Of a stretch of DNA of 64,000 nucleotides, positions 22,300-33,190 are shown piece by piece. Origin of the DNA: Batillaria attramentaria. Taxonomy: Eukaryota; Mollusca; Gastropoda; Batillariidae. How positions within the stretch are numbered: the first letter of the stretch is position 1; each line of letters starts with the position of its first letter. The stretch spans positions 984,186 through 1,048,185 of the forward strand of contig JACVVK020000207.1 in assembly GCA_018292915.2 (NCBI GenBank), given 5' to 3'. The position numbers and the translations under genes are program-made. The notes under the pieces were generated by a model that saw nothing but the letters and a program-made list of their open reading frames with translations, did not search any database and was not told where the DNA came from.

Positions 22300-22648
22300 G
22301 ACAGACAGACAGACGACGGAGGGTTAATACATAGACTCCCATTGTTACACAAGGGAGCCAAAAATGAAATAAAAATTCGTCTGTTTCGTCTTCGCCTCGC
22401 AGTGCAAATCCGGGTGTTGTTTCCAAGGGAAGCCACTCTCATCACATGGATTTCATCTTAAGCGGTAGTCTTCTCCATTTGGGAACCACAACGGGGGTGA
22501 CGTAATCCGAGGTTTTCCCTTATCCGAGGTGACGCTAAGCGAGGAATTCTAAATGGTACAAAGAAGGCTTTTGGCCGGGACCAGCAACCTGATTGATCTT
22601 ATCAGAGGTGTGACCTTAAACGGTAGTGACGTTAAGCGAGGAGTACTG
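20523..22648. mobile_element. 2.1-kb non-autonomous DNA transposon with TA target site (pogo/Tigger-like ends)
   Basis: The inverted ends CAGTACTCCTCGCTTAAGG (20,523) and CTTAACGTC...GGAGTACTG (ending 22,648) match over about 23 bp and are flanked by TA on both sides (20,521-20,522; 22,649-22,650). CAGTA-CTCG-type ends with TA duplication are typical of pogo/Tigger elements. No transposase is present. Subterminal blocks with GATCTTATCMGAGG also pair in inverted form. Gene 2 lacks it at 44,798-44,805. The interior carries a (CA)n run and a tandem set of TCAAGGTCA units. Confidence 0.75.
21260..22360. repeat. Tandem TCAAGGTCA-bearing repeat units (R2)
   Basis: Four to five diverged units of about 140-290 bp contain TGACCTTGACCTTNAGTCAAGGTCATT, then ATCATGCCAAGTTTGGTGCCTCT and GAGAAAATGCCAATGTTAA. 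Similar units occur at 4,548-5,020, 29,205-29,770, 30,760-30,900, 57,605-58,060 and 61,620-61,770. A conserved end (GACGGAGGGTTAATACATAGACTCCC) lies at 22,314-22,350. Confidence 0.8.
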
Positions 22649-22650
22649 TA

Positions 22651-23430
22651 TATTGATTACTGTTATTATAGTTATACTCCATTCTTGTAAGTTCGAACGG
22701 TCAAACACTGTGCCCCTATGGAGAAACAAAATAATGTCGTTTTGAATTTTCTGACCCGTGGGTTATGCTCAAACAACCTGGCTATGCGCAAAAAAGCTGT
22801 CTCCGTAGCAACAGTCTGTATATTGTTTTCTGTTCCAATAAATCGTCACGGAGAACTTTGGTAAAGTCGAATGGCGGACAAAACCCGTGGATTAAACGAA
22901 TGATTCAAACATTACACACTGTCTTGGGGAACAGTGTAGCAGACTAAATCAATGAACGATGATTTGTGCGGGAATTTTGTCAGTGAAATCGACAATGTCG
23001 TCGTACTTATCTAGGCCATAAAATCAGCATAGTTGATTTTCTTCCGAGCTCCGACTTTTAACAGAGTTCTTTTCCAACTGACTAGCTAGTATGTTAAAGG
23101 GACAATGTGTAGGATGTTTAGGATCACATATCATTCTGAGCTGTTTCGTGATGTCTAGCATCACACCACTTAGACACCTGCACAGTGATACCATCTCAAA
23201 TGCTGGCAATGAGCCAACAGAAACGAACACCCTAATGCGGCTAGCACTATGAGCGAAATTGCTGTATATTCAGGCGTAGAATTTGAATGCTTGGCTGCGC
23301 ACGCAAAGTGTTAACAACAGTTTCGCATTAAGAGCTGTACTCATCATCAAAATAAGAATATTTCCAGCGTACAGGCGCACTCACAAGCGAAACTGTTCCA
23401 AAACATAAGTTGGCTTAGTTACCATGGCAA
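22651..23430 (+). other. Gene 1 intron shared with gene 2, with repeat R1 copy 2
   Basis: It aligns with 44,805-45,990. Repeat R1 lies at 23,095-23,345. The site ACTTAG (23,167-23,172) is the empty counterpart of a LINE fragment in gene 2. Short ORFs here are not supported. Confidence 0.7.
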
Positions 23431-23520
23431 CAGAGTAAAAATATTGGCATGGAGTAGGTTGAAATGTCCATCAAAATGTTGCATTTTCAAATCCTGCTGG
23501 AGGTTTATAAAATGGAATTA
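23431..23520 (+). other. Deletion scar where the nuclease exon should be
   Basis: Alignment to gene 2 is lost after CATGGCAACAG (about 23,432) and resumes at TTTATAAAATGGAATTAACG (about 23,510). About 80 bp here replace about 1.65 kb of gene 2 (45,995-47,650) that includes the exon at 46,792-47,508. Confidence 0.75.
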
Positions 23521-23646
23521 ACGATAAAGGCAGTAGAAAGGAGTTGCATTTTCAAGAGCCATAATTTATTTCGTGTTTCGTCTCTCTTCGTTTTAAGTTT
23601 TCAACTGACCTGCACGTTTGTATAAATTTAACTGTGTCTGCTACAG

Positions 23647-23852
23647 GCCCTGTGTAGAGAGCTGGATATTCCACTAACTGCCGACCCTGTGGAGTACTGT
23701 TTGTGTTCTGACAACATGTCGGACGCTGACACGCCACACCAAGTCACTGATGACGTCATGAGAAGTCTGTGCAGTTGGTGGACACGGTGTGTAGCAGGGG
23801 CCGGGCCGGACCCCGCCATGACGGATGACGTGTATGAGGACCTTGTGGCCAG
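23647..23852 (+). CDS. Gene 1 exon 3 (linker before the helicase)
   Basis: It is bounded by CTACAG and by AG followed by GTAGG. It is 206 nt, enters at phase 0 and leaves at phase 2. It encodes ALCRELDIPLTADPV and then a stretch with CSWWTRCVAGAGPDP. Almost every base matches 47,801-48,006. I recognise no domain. It links the nuclease-like and helicase parts. Confidence 0.7.
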
Positions 23853-24094
23853 GTAGGATCCAACTCACTGTGAATGAAATCAGCTACGTCATTCGTCGAG
23901 CTATGTCTGATGATGTGTTTCCATATTACTGAAGTGTTTTATCCTGTCTGATGGTTTGGGCCTAATGTCTTGCACCAGTTGGCCTTCTGATAAACCTTTG
24001 GATGTCATGGCTGTTTGTGTTGGGAACGATGTCATCATATTTTGCTCTTCTGTCATTCGTGTTATTTTGCTTTCTTTAAAACGAACGTAAGCCT

Positions 24095-24098
<4 letters not shown>

Positions 24099-24146
<48 letters not shown>
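24099..24146. repeat. (GA)n microsatellite
   Basis: Shared with gene 2 at 48,249-48,293. Confidence 0.95.
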
Positions 24147-24152
<6 letters not shown>

Positions 24153-24269
24153 TCCAGACAGCGGTGGAAGTTGTAACACAAAATTAAGTTTGTTAGTTTG
24201 AGATTTATTTCACATATCAGGCTTTCCTGTTCTCTCCTGTGTCATACCATACCATGAATTTATTGACAG

Positions 24270-24408
24270 ATTTGCGGGTCCGGCGACTGTAGTGAGGATC
24301 TTCTGTAAGACCGAGCCCCGGTTACACGTGACAGACTTACGTTCTGCCGGACAGTTCGTCTCCCATGTCGCCGACAGGATGTCTATAGTCGCTCTTTATC
24401 CCCAGCAG
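24270..24408 (+). CDS. Gene 1 exon 4 (lead-in and Q-motif of helicase)
   Basis: It follows TTGACAG and ends CCCAGCAG before GTAAAA. It is 139 nt, phase 2 to phase 0. It reads FAGPATVVRIFCKTEPR, ending VALYPQQ. The LYPQQ at the junction with the next exon resembles the Q-motif that contacts ATP upstream of helicase motif I. It matches 48,417-48,555 nearly perfectly. Confidence 0.7.
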
Positions 24409-24533
24409 GTAAAAATCTATCCAGCCTTATCCAGTCTTCACTTATAAAGCGCAGAAGTAGTCTGCATTTCCCGTTATCAACATCGTCTCTTTATCTCCAT
24501 CAGGTGATACTTTACTGTATCTTACCGGCTTGT

Positions 24534-24840
24534 TCTCTACCCCTATCACGTGATTCTTTACTCTGTATTACCGGCTGTCAGCAGTGACTCTCTACCACTA
24601 TCACGTGATTCCTTACTCTATATTACCGGCTGTCAGCAGTGACTCTCTACCCCTATCACGTGATTCTTTACTCTATAATTATTACCGGCTGTCAGCAGTG
24701 GCTCACTATCCCTGTCTCGTGATTCTTTACTCTATATTACCGGCTGTCAGCAGTGGCTCTCTACCCCTATCACGTGATTCCTTACTCTATATTACCGCCT
24801 GTCAGCAGTGACTCTCTACCCCTATCACGTGACTCTTTAC
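24534..24840. repeat. 55-bp tandem repeat with CACGTG in each unit
   Basis: About 5.5 units with TATCACGTGATTCTTTACTC, ATATTACCGGCTGTCAGCAG and TGACTCTCTACCCC. Gene 2 has about two units at 48,665-48,775. Every unit has an E-box (CACGTG). Confidence 0.85.
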
Positions 24841-24855
24841 TCAGTGTATGTGTTG

Positions 24856-24857
<2 letters not shown>

Positions 24858-24891
<34 letters not shown>

Positions 24892-24917
24892 GAATATTTA
24901 GCAATGTGTCATGCATA

Positions 24918-24959
<42 letters not shown>

Positions 24960-24985
24960 GAATATTTAGCAATGTGTCATGCATA

Positions 24986-25022
<37 letters not shown>
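24858..25022. repeat. Three (GT)n blocks in a tandem unit
   Basis: GT runs are separated by the identical spacer TTGAATATTTAGCAATGTGT and CATGCATATCT. Gene 2 has only one GT block (48,784-48,833). Confidence 0.9.
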
Positions 25023-25025
<3 letters not shown>

Positions 25026-25163
25026 AGTATGTGCGCTATGTGATTCATTATCATTAAGAAACAAGTGTAATAACTAGAATCCCCTCAGTGTACACACTCT
25101 CAAATTTATTATAACAGACATAATTGTCACGTGACATTTTCTCCACCCTTTATGTTTAATCAG

Positions 25164-25506
25164 GTGGACATCATAAACCAGGCGCCTGACCTTGTCTATC
25201 TGGCCGGACCGCCAGGGACAGGCAAAACACTCACTGCAGTAGCATAATTATGTCCATGGAGTGGCTGCGGCAACACGGGACCGTGGACATCCTAAGCCGA
25301 CATATATATAGCCTTGCCGCCGCCCACCTGATCAAGCAGCAGCTGAAGGAGACGGCCCGGCAGATACTGGGAGAAGAAGCGGCCAGTCGTGTCCACCTTC
25401 ATGACAACCTGGAGGAGGACGGAGCTGTGGACAGACTAGTGGCGACGCTGACGGCCAGACCAACATCCAACATCTGTCTTATCGCTGACGAGGCGGGAGG
25501 CTTTGG
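25164..25506 (+). pseudogene. Gene 1 Walker A/B exon with a 5-bp frameshift
   Basis: It follows TTTAATCAG and ends TTTGG before GTGCGT. The exon begins in frame with YLAGPPGTGKTLTAV (motif I, Walker A). Five extra bases (AGCAT, 25,241-25,245) then change the frame and give GTA GCA TAA, a stop at 25,245-25,247. After the insertion the original frame resumes to DEAGGFG (motif II). The exon is 343 nt against 338 nt in gene 2, exactly five more. The insertion could be an assembly error, but other copy differences support decay. Confidence 0.8.
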
Positions 25507-25770
25507 GTGCGTTGTTTGTTTGTTTGTTCGGATATTGAATGGTTTTGTTCTCAAACCAAACCAAACCAATCAACACCCGAAAGCACACACATACAAACAA
25601 AACAATCACGAACAAAACATTGATATTTAAGAAAAATATGCGATGCGCGCTAACAGAAAAGAGAAAAAATAATACATGTACATTGGCAGCAGCAAAAGGA
25701 GCTTTAATGAAACAGAATGCACTCGGAGAACATTCACACGTGTGGAAAACTGTACAGCGAAATGATTCAC

Positions 25771-25792
25771 ACACACACACACACACACACAC

Positions 25793-25871
<79 letters not shown>

Positions 25872-26037
25872 GTTACATTTACATTAATTCATACTTTATT
25901 TTTATACTTTTCAGTTAATTATTATCTAATATACATTTAGCCAGTTATTTCTTATATTATTATTTAATATACATTAAAGGCCGGAGCGTGCCCTCTTCGA
26001 CCTGCAACACATAATAATCACACACACACACACACAC

Positions 26038-26124
<87 letters not shown>

Positions 26125-26291
26125 ACACACACACACACACACACACCACACCACACACCACACACCACACACACACACCACACACACACACCACACACCA
26201 CACACACACCACACACACACACCACACACCACACACACACCACACACACACACACCACACACACACACCACACACCACACACACACACACA

Positions 26292-26337
<46 letters not shown>
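25771..26337. repeat. Long (CA)n arrays with CCACA interruptions
   Basis: Two arrays (25,771-25,866 and 26,021-26,337). The second has many ACCACACACC interruptions suggesting repeated slippage. The flanking sequence at 25,978-26,020 (GGCCGGAGCGTGCCCTC) recurs at 27,722, 49,798 and 50,538. Confidence 0.95.
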
Positions 26338-26341
<4 letters not shown>

Positions 26342-26867
26342 TGACATCACACATCACCCCGGCCTCGTCAGTCTTCCTCCACCTTCTCACAAATCAAACA
26401 CATAGCATGCCACCCACTCATACTACTGTCAACATGGACAGACAGACGCGAGGGTATGTAACAGCCGTTGTTCCATGTGCACTTGTGGTAGGCCTTGAGG
26501 GAAGAGATCTGTCGAGAGAAAAGTACATGAGAGATAATGGCACACCAGAGCAAGACATAACTATCGGCACCATTGCAGACAGAATAGTAGCCTCCTACCC
26601 CTCCCTCTGGCGTAAGGGGAGGGTGGGTGGGTGAACAAACGTCTTTTTCCCAAACGTCGAATTGCGTGTCACTGCGGACGGAAAAAAAAAACAAAAAACT
26701 GTTGGTTGCTGGCTGACTTAAATTTGAAGGTGGGTCAGCGACCAAGTTATTGCCACCACCCCTCTACGGGCTATTGGCTGCCGGCCCTCTGCTGGACCTA
26801 AGGTGTGCTGTTACGTAATGGCGTGCCGCGAGCCGCGAGAGAGGGGGAAACAAGGGGATGGTCACGC

Positions 26868-27624
26868 TTAAGGCGATGTCACACTGAAAACAAGTTTCCC
26901 AAAAACATGAATTATAAACATATTTTGAAAGGCAAAACGCCCGAAACATGCTTTCCGAAACAATACTTGACACACGTGAAAACATGTTTTGCGAAACAAC
27001 ATCGAAACATGCAGAAAATCGAACAGTGATCTTTTGTGATGTCATTTTCTTTCGAACTCACGTCACTGAAAATCTGACGTATACACGCCCGCCAAACACA
27101 GCCATTTTGAAGCAACAACACTAGGCTAGGTGAGGTATTTCCCTAAACATATTTCCTTATTCTCACTTTCACTCAGCATTCAGTCACGGTATTTCCGAAA
27201 ATATATTTTACCTTTTCTTCCCGCTCTGTCTTGACCTAAGGTGGCTGATGAGCCGGCGAAATTCCGGCGAAACGCGTCCCGCTACGGTCAAGACTTCCCT
27301 ACCTTACTAGACACCATTTTCTTGTATGTACAACTTCAGTGCGTATGAAATACCTCTGGATGGGGTTTCTGGGTAAAGTAAATGTCTCTTTTCCTTCATA
27401 CGGGAAGGTGTCACTTGACACTCCGCAAGGCGGCTTTCATTGGTTGAAACACAAAACATGTTTTCGGATTTTAGGGCAGGCTCTAAAACTGAAAACACGA
27501 TCGAAACATGTTTTGAAGACATTGTTGTGAAGTATGTCACACGACAAAACACGTTGTTTCGCAGCGAAACATCTGAAAACAATGTTTTCAAGTGTTTTTG
27601 CCCTCTCGTGTGAGATGGCCTTTA
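26868..27624. mobile_element. 0.76-kb MITE without target-site duplication
   Basis: The ends TTAAGGCGATGTCACAC and (reverse complement) TAAAGGCCATCTCACAC pair with about three mismatches. The interior repeats GAAACATGTTTT-like words and has no ORF of note. Gene 2 has the exact unoccupied site (CACGC joined to GCGCTCACC, about 50,450-50,463), with no duplicated bases on the filled side. Confidence 0.7.
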
Positions 27625-27761
27625 GCGCTCACCACTCCTGGTCGGGCTGCAGACTGAAGGTCCTCTCCGGTCATTAAAGGTCAGTTTTATCCTGTCGCTC
27701 TCCCCAATATAAATCCCTTGAAATGCCGGAGCGTGCCCTCTTGGACATGCACACATAATAA

Positions 27762-27808
<47 letters not shown>

Positions 27809-29200
27809 ATCATCATCATCACCTTCTCACAAAACAAACACATAGCCTGCCACCGACGCATACTACTGTCTACACAAAACAAACCCCAAAATCAGCAGCT
27901 GCTTTTGCCGAGGACACTTTATTCCGACCATAAAATGCCGAAATGAGGGGAAAGTCAATGAGGGAAAATAGTGTACACCAGTTCTGGGGGCAAGAAAGAC
28001 GCCACGCTGCAGGGGTGGGCTGCCCCCCATAACAAGAGGGTGAGGGGGGGAGGGGGAGCACAGCAGCTGTGACAATGGTCGCGTCCCATCTCCGCCTGCA
28101 GAATTGTGCCTACTGGTACAAACTTAATAACAGTGAAACAGTAATCTGATTATCGGAATAGGTGTAATAATGGTGTCATAGTATTAGATAAGCACAGTTG
28201 CCAAAATAATGATTGTGTCCCGTCGCCGCCCGCCTACTATCAGCGATGGAGGAAAACAGCACTCTGAAACTGGAGAGTAGTTTCTTAGTAAATGCGTAGT
28301 AGCCAGTAGTAGTAACCGAGGCAGTCGTGTCAGCGCTTTTAGCACTGGTTTTATGTGAGAAGTACTGTAACAACGGAGGGTTGTGCCCCCTCCTGTCAGC
28401 GTGAAGGTCTGTACCGGCAGTAATGAAGATAAAAGGAAACAGCGATCCGAGTAATTGGGACATATCTATGTATACGTTTATAGGCATAGTGACATGATAT
28501 GAATGGGAAATGGCACGACGGATGGTTAATTGTGTCCTGTTGCCACTCGCCAATAGGTCTGCACTGTAGACAACAAGGGCGACAAGAAGCTGCAGACTAA
28601 AATAAACCTGCCTGGAATAGACACATGTTATGTAAGCGTATTAGCAAAGAGTAATGTGGTCGCGTCCCATGGGCGCTGGCCAGGCTGTTTGCATTAGTAA
28701 AACACAAGTGAGGGGACACCCACATCTGCAAAAAGACGTGAGCATAGCATCATGTCATAGCATTACCTGAGCACACGAAGACAAAGGTGTCATGTCCCAT
28801 CGCTGCCTGTCACAATGTCCGTGCTGGTCACTGTAAGGCTGCAAGGAAACGGCAATCCGAAAACATGAGGGGTACTTAGGCATAGGTCCTAGGCACGCCC
28901 AAACGCTGGGAGGCGTGTACACTTGGGAAACTGTAAACCCGCCAGGAGATGGGTTGACCAGTGGTTCGTTTGCGAAGACGCTGGCAAAGACGTAAGTGCG
29001 AGTCGGTGTAACGAAGGATGGTCTGGTCATGTCCCCCCACCCCTTGTGCAGGAAGTCCGCCTGGCAATAATAAAGGTGAGATGTCTCGGCGATCTGAATA
29101 AATGGTACTGTACATGTAAGCGTAGGGGCAATGTATGAAGTGAGTAAGAGTACTCAGGTTAATCAGGTCCCTCACTGCCTGTCAAAATTGTCCGCGTGTA
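27625..29200 (+). other. Gene 1 intron 5, shared with gene 2
   Basis: It aligns with 50,455-50,676, then 53,567-54,175, then 55,599-56,275 of gene 2, which is split by two insertions there. A (CA)n run is at 27,763-27,807. Short frames do not look like genes. Confidence 0.7.
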
Positions 29201-30130
29201 TATAATGGCCTTGCTTCAAGGTCAAGGCCATACAAGCTATTTTTTGAAAAATCTTAACATTGGCATTTTCTCAGAAAAAAAAACAAAACAAACAAAAAAA
29301 AAAAACAGCTGAGGCGCCACACCTGGCAGTGATAATTAAGACCTATGCATACATACCATTTTGAAGCAGTCTGTTTGGAAATTATACATTTGCATTTTCT
29401 CATAATCTAGAACAAGAAGAAGCATCTAACTTTGAACGATGATATAACTGACAACACCTTTACTAACATGCCTGTATTCAGTGACTTTCAGATGAGGTCA
29501 TGCAAGCTTTTGTTTTTGTTTTTGTTGTTGTTGTTGAAACTTTAAGGTTGGCCATTTCTCCGAAACAACAAACAGTAGAGGCACCAAACGAGGCATGATG
29601 ACAAACAGCAATGAGACCTACCTTCTTGAATGACCGTTACTGAAGGTCAAGGTCATTAAAGCCGTGTGGTGGGAATTTTAACATGACCGTTTTCGGAGGA
29701 ACTACAAATACTAGAGGCGTCAAATTTGGCATGATACACATTGAGGAGATCTCATTTGAATGACCTTGATCTAGCAACGTCCCTAAATCTATTGTTACTC
29801 ATTCAGTCTGCTTGGCTCACTATAAACACAAGACAAATACAAATCATCTCTATCGTTATCTCGGCTAAGCAAGATTTCTAACTAGCATTACGAACGAACA
29901 CGTCTAATAATAATATGCGCAAGAAGAATCCTGCTCTATTGCTTACAGATCTCTGTGATGATTCCTCGTGGCACGCGTTGTCCAGCCACAGACAAGAAGC
30001 AGGTTCTGTCAAGGGTCTGCTGCAGCCGGTTCAAACCCTACACTTTCCTTGCACGGCACACAAGAACTGGAATACAGTTCTGTTGCTAGTCGTCACGAAC
30101 ACAGTTCTGCTTGGCGGATTTACTGATTTT
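29200..30130. repeat. R2 (TCAAGGTCA) repeats in the intron
   Basis: These are diverged R2 units with CAAGGTCAAGG at 29,215 and GAAGGTCAAGGTCATTAAAG at 29,640. They align with 57,600-58,450. The empty site CTCATTTGAATG (29,751-29,762) corresponds to a SINE insertion in gene 2. Confidence 0.7.
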
Positions 30131-30252
30131 ACTGACAAACCCATTCAACACCCGATTAAACAAAGAAAAGAAAGAAGCAGACACACGAACAAAAGACATA
30201 CAAACAAAACCATTCAACACCCGAACAAACATACATGAATGGTTTCCTTTGT

Positions 30253-30254
<2 letters not shown>

Positions 30255-30319
<65 letters not shown>

Positions 30320-30662
30320 CGGGTGTTGAATGGTTCTGCTGGTGTGTTTTGCCGGTTCGGGTATAGATTGGTTGGTTTTCAAAACTAAAGTGTTTTACCA
30401 TCCCCGTACGGCACCTAAAAACTTGCGGCTTGCGCGGCTTTAAGCCCTGAAAACTCACTCACTCACCCCTAAAAACTTGCGCGCCGTACTTTTTGGGTGC
30501 ACAGGCACCTATTCGTAAAACAAGAAAACTTGCGCGCTGTACATCGTGGGTGCAAACACACCAAGGCTTGCACAGGAGAAAAAAACAAACCCGTATTATA
30601 GATTGTTTCTGATTTTTGGCTCACGTATGTAACAACGGGAGTCTATATGTACTAACCCTCCG

Positions 30663-30744
<82 letters not shown>

Positions 30745-30916
30745 GCAGTAAATGTATAGAAAACCTTAACACTGGCATTTTCTCGGGAACTACAAACACC
30801 AGGGACACCAAATCTTGCAAGATGATAGACAACCACAAGATCTATCCAGGGATTTCAATGACCTGTGCTGGAGGTTAAGGTCACAGGAATAGAATGCAAA
30901 ATTTTAATCTAAACAA

Positions 30917-30996
<80 letters not shown>

Positions 30997-31124
30997 GACG
31001 GAGGGTTACTACATAGACTCACTTTGTTACACAAGGGCGCTAAAAACCAGAAAAGGCGAACTAGACCATGTAAAGAACTTGCTAACCAAACGCATAACAC
31101 ACACACGCGTGCGCGCGCGCGCGC

Positions 31125-31199
<75 letters not shown>
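30255..31199. repeat. Cluster of (GT)n and (CA)n runs with R2 ends
   Basis: GT runs at 30,255-30,317 and 30,665-30,742; CA runs at 30,919-30,992 and 31,128-31,199. The segments GTCTATATGTACTAACCCTC (minus orientation) and GACGGAGGGTTACTACATAG are R2 ends in opposite directions. They bracket an R2 body at 30,760-30,900. Confidence 0.85.
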
Positions 31200-31200
<1 letters not shown>

Positions 31201-31714
31201 CGCATGGCGGTACTGCTATAAGCATGATGATAAAAGACAAGTTGTTTAGTATTGACGTCAAACTACTGCTGAAATCGGAAATGTGGACTATTGCGTCAGA
31301 GCTGTACAGATTTTACGTCACTAACGTTTGCGACAAGAAAACCGGTGGACGTTTTCTTCTCTCCTTGGACGTTAGAACTCATGTCATGTCTTCAGCCTCA
31401 GTCTACTAGTTGTCTGTCCGCTGTCACTACACTGTGGGGTTTGTTGTTAGTGGACGCCAAATTTGCTGATTTCGTTGTGTTTTGTTGTGTTTTGTTTTGA
31501 AAATTTCTTACAGCCGTGCAGTTGTTGATCTGTAGAGCTACCGGTAATATTTCTTTGTTTATCAGTTCTTCATTTATTGGGATTTGTGTTTTGTGTTTGT
31601 TGTTTTTGTGGTTGTTGTTGCTGTCGCTGGCGTGGTTGACGTCGTCGTCGGTGTTGTCGCTCTTATTATTGTGGACGTGGTATTGGTTGTTGTTGTAGTT
31701 ATGGACTAAGAGAT

Positions 31715-31765
<51 letters not shown>

Positions 31766-31809
31766 GGTTGACGTCATCCACTAACCGTCTTCTCCATTCT
31801 CTGTAACAG

Positions 31810-32162
31810 TGACGAACTGGATGCCCTGTACCGAGCGCTAGTCAACAAGAAGATGAACGTCAGGCTGTGGGCGGCAAGCCTACAGCCTGGCGACGCACCC
31901 TCATGTCTACAGAATCACGTTCACACGATGACAACTCCCTTGCGCTGCCCCCCGTGCGTTGTGCGGGAGGTGGCGGAGGCAGACGACATTAAGTCAGGAC
32001 GTGTCCCCGACTACACAACACCAACGGCTCCCCTGCCAGCTGACGGACCGCCCGTCATCACTGTGAGCCACCAGGGACCCGGGCACAAGCAGAAGTTTTT
32101 AGAAGACTGTGAGACGTGCGGCCGGGAGGTGGGGAGGATCCTGACACAGGTGTTGCACGTCG
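31810..32162 (+). CDS. Gene 1 exon 6 (central helicase part)
   Basis: Acceptor CTGTAACAG, donor CACGTCG followed by GTAAGT. It is 353 nt, phase 2 in and phase 1 out. It begins DELDALYRALVNKK right after the motif II exon. It carries TTPLRCPPCVVREV, which could sit near SF1 motifs III/IV, then PADGPPVITVSHQGPGH and CETCGREVGRILTQVL. It aligns without gaps to 62,776-63,128. Confidence 0.75.
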
Positions 32163-32169
32163 GTAAGTA

Positions 32170-32173
<4 letters not shown>

Positions 32174-32264
<91 letters not shown>
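32174..32264. repeat. (GT)n/(GA)n microsatellite
   Basis: It lies in the short intron between exons 6 and 7. Gene 2 keeps a shorter version at 63,139-63,174. Confidence 0.95.
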
Positions 32265-32267
<3 letters not shown>

Positions 32268-32289
32268 ATATACCTGTAATGTGTTGCAG

Positions 32290-32364
32290 GACAAGGGAAC
32301 ACTTCCGCTACGACAACAACCACAACAACGTCCTCCAGCAGCACCGCTACAACGACCTCAACCG
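32290..32364 (+). CDS. Gene 1 exon 7 (Thr/Ser-rich)
   Basis: It is 75 nt between TTGCAG and ACCG followed by GTAATC. In the phase set by exon 6 it encodes GQGNTSATTTTTTTSSSST and more Thr/Ser, a low-complexity linker. It matches 63,200-63,274. Confidence 0.65.
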
Positions 32365-32792
32365 GTAATCACAATGCCATGTTTTCATTCACCAGTTGAC
32401 AGGGGAGGTAAATTTTGTCGGGATCGAGAGTTAATCTTGTAGATCTAGTTCAGTGAGAAATTGTTTATTCTTTGGATAAAGGGGTGGGGGTTGGGTGGGT
32501 GGATAGGGGAGGATACACATGATTTCCTTTAGGTTTGTTGTTGCTGTTTGTGATGGTGAAAGTGTCGGTGTTGTCGTTGTTGTTGCGTTGGTCGTTGTAT
32601 GTGCTGTGTATGATTTAGATCTAACCAACGCACTGTTTAAAATTTTAGTGCAATTCCGAGTTTTTACTACGACAACGACAACCGCCACCATTCTTACCAT
32701 CATCGTTGTCTGCACTACAACCTGCCCATCGTCCAACCATCACCACCACCACCACCACCACCATCACTGACGTTTGTCGTTGTACGTTTCAG

Positions 32793-32962
32793 GTCAAGGC
32801 GGCAACCCCAGCAGCAGCACCACCACGGCCTTACAGTACCGGGACGTCTTCTTCCTGTCGTCGTCGTTGTTTGGCCTCCACGATGACGAGACAGACGACG
32901 CGGGTCACGTGACCAGACGAGCTAGCGGCGTGGTGCGCGGCCTCCGTCAGGCTGGAGTGCCG
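32793..32962 (+). CDS. Gene 1 exon 8 (helicase, before motif V)
   Basis: Acceptor ACGTTTCAG, donor GTGCCG followed by GTACGG. It is 170 nt and leaves at phase 0. It reads YRDVFFLSSSLFGLHDDETD and then VVRGLRQAGVPV. The hydrophobic strand followed by an amphipathic helix fits the second RecA-like domain of SF1 helicases. Gene 2 has no counterpart in the window. Confidence 0.65.
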
Positions 32963-33061
32963 GTACGGGTGGTTGGGAGGGGTGATAATGTGGGTGTGGG
33001 TGAGGTGGGTAGCATGTCAGGTCCAGATAGTATTATAGTAATATATTGTGACTTTGTGCAG

Positions 33062-33190
33062 GGACTGGAACGGAAGGTGGTCGTGTGGATGTCGAGATCA
33101 CAGTATAGTGATGGTGATGATTCACTCTTTGGCCGACTCTGGGCCATGTCCCGTACTACATCACAACTTATCTGGGTAAAGAGATCCTAA
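33062..33190 (+). CDS. Gene 1 exon 9 (helicase motifs V and VI, stop)
   Basis: After TTTGTGCAG it reads GLERKVVVWMSRSQYSDG, then LWAMSRTTSQLIWVKRS and TAA at 33,188-33,190. GLE-K-VVVW matches motif V, and AMSR-x4-QLIWV matches motif VI with its arginine finger, as at the end of SF1 helicase cores. An alternative donor (TCTGG, GTAAAG at 33,175) could join a further exon at 36,061. Confidence 0.7.
   Translation, partial: GLERKVVVWMSRSQYSDGDDSLFGRLWAMSRTTSQLIWVKRS

Larger units (their letters stand above)
19001..33190 (+). other. Gene 1: zinc-knuckle/SF1-helicase paralogue (broken)
   Basis: Exons recognised by GT/AG borders and by paralogy to gene 2: 19,001-20,494; 23,647-23,852; 24,270-24,408; 25,164-25,506; 31,810-32,162; 32,290-32,364; 32,793-32,962; 33,062-33,190. 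Reading phases agree at every junction. Compared with gene 2 the nuclease-like exon is missing. That exon has phase 0 on both sides, so its loss alone keeps the frame. A 5-bp insertion in the Walker A exon then creates an immediate stop. The locus could still make a zinc-knuckle protein, but not the helicase. Confidence 0.7.

Noticed and set aside
25960..26390. Open frames over CA arrays (Cys-Val or Thr-His runs), also at 304, 11455, 12341, 30255, 61532 and elsewhere
   Set aside because: Pure dinucleotide-repeat translations with no coding evidence.
28755..29175. Overlapping minus-strand frames of 91-99 codons
   Set aside because: Intron sequence; the paralogous part of gene 2 does not keep the frames.
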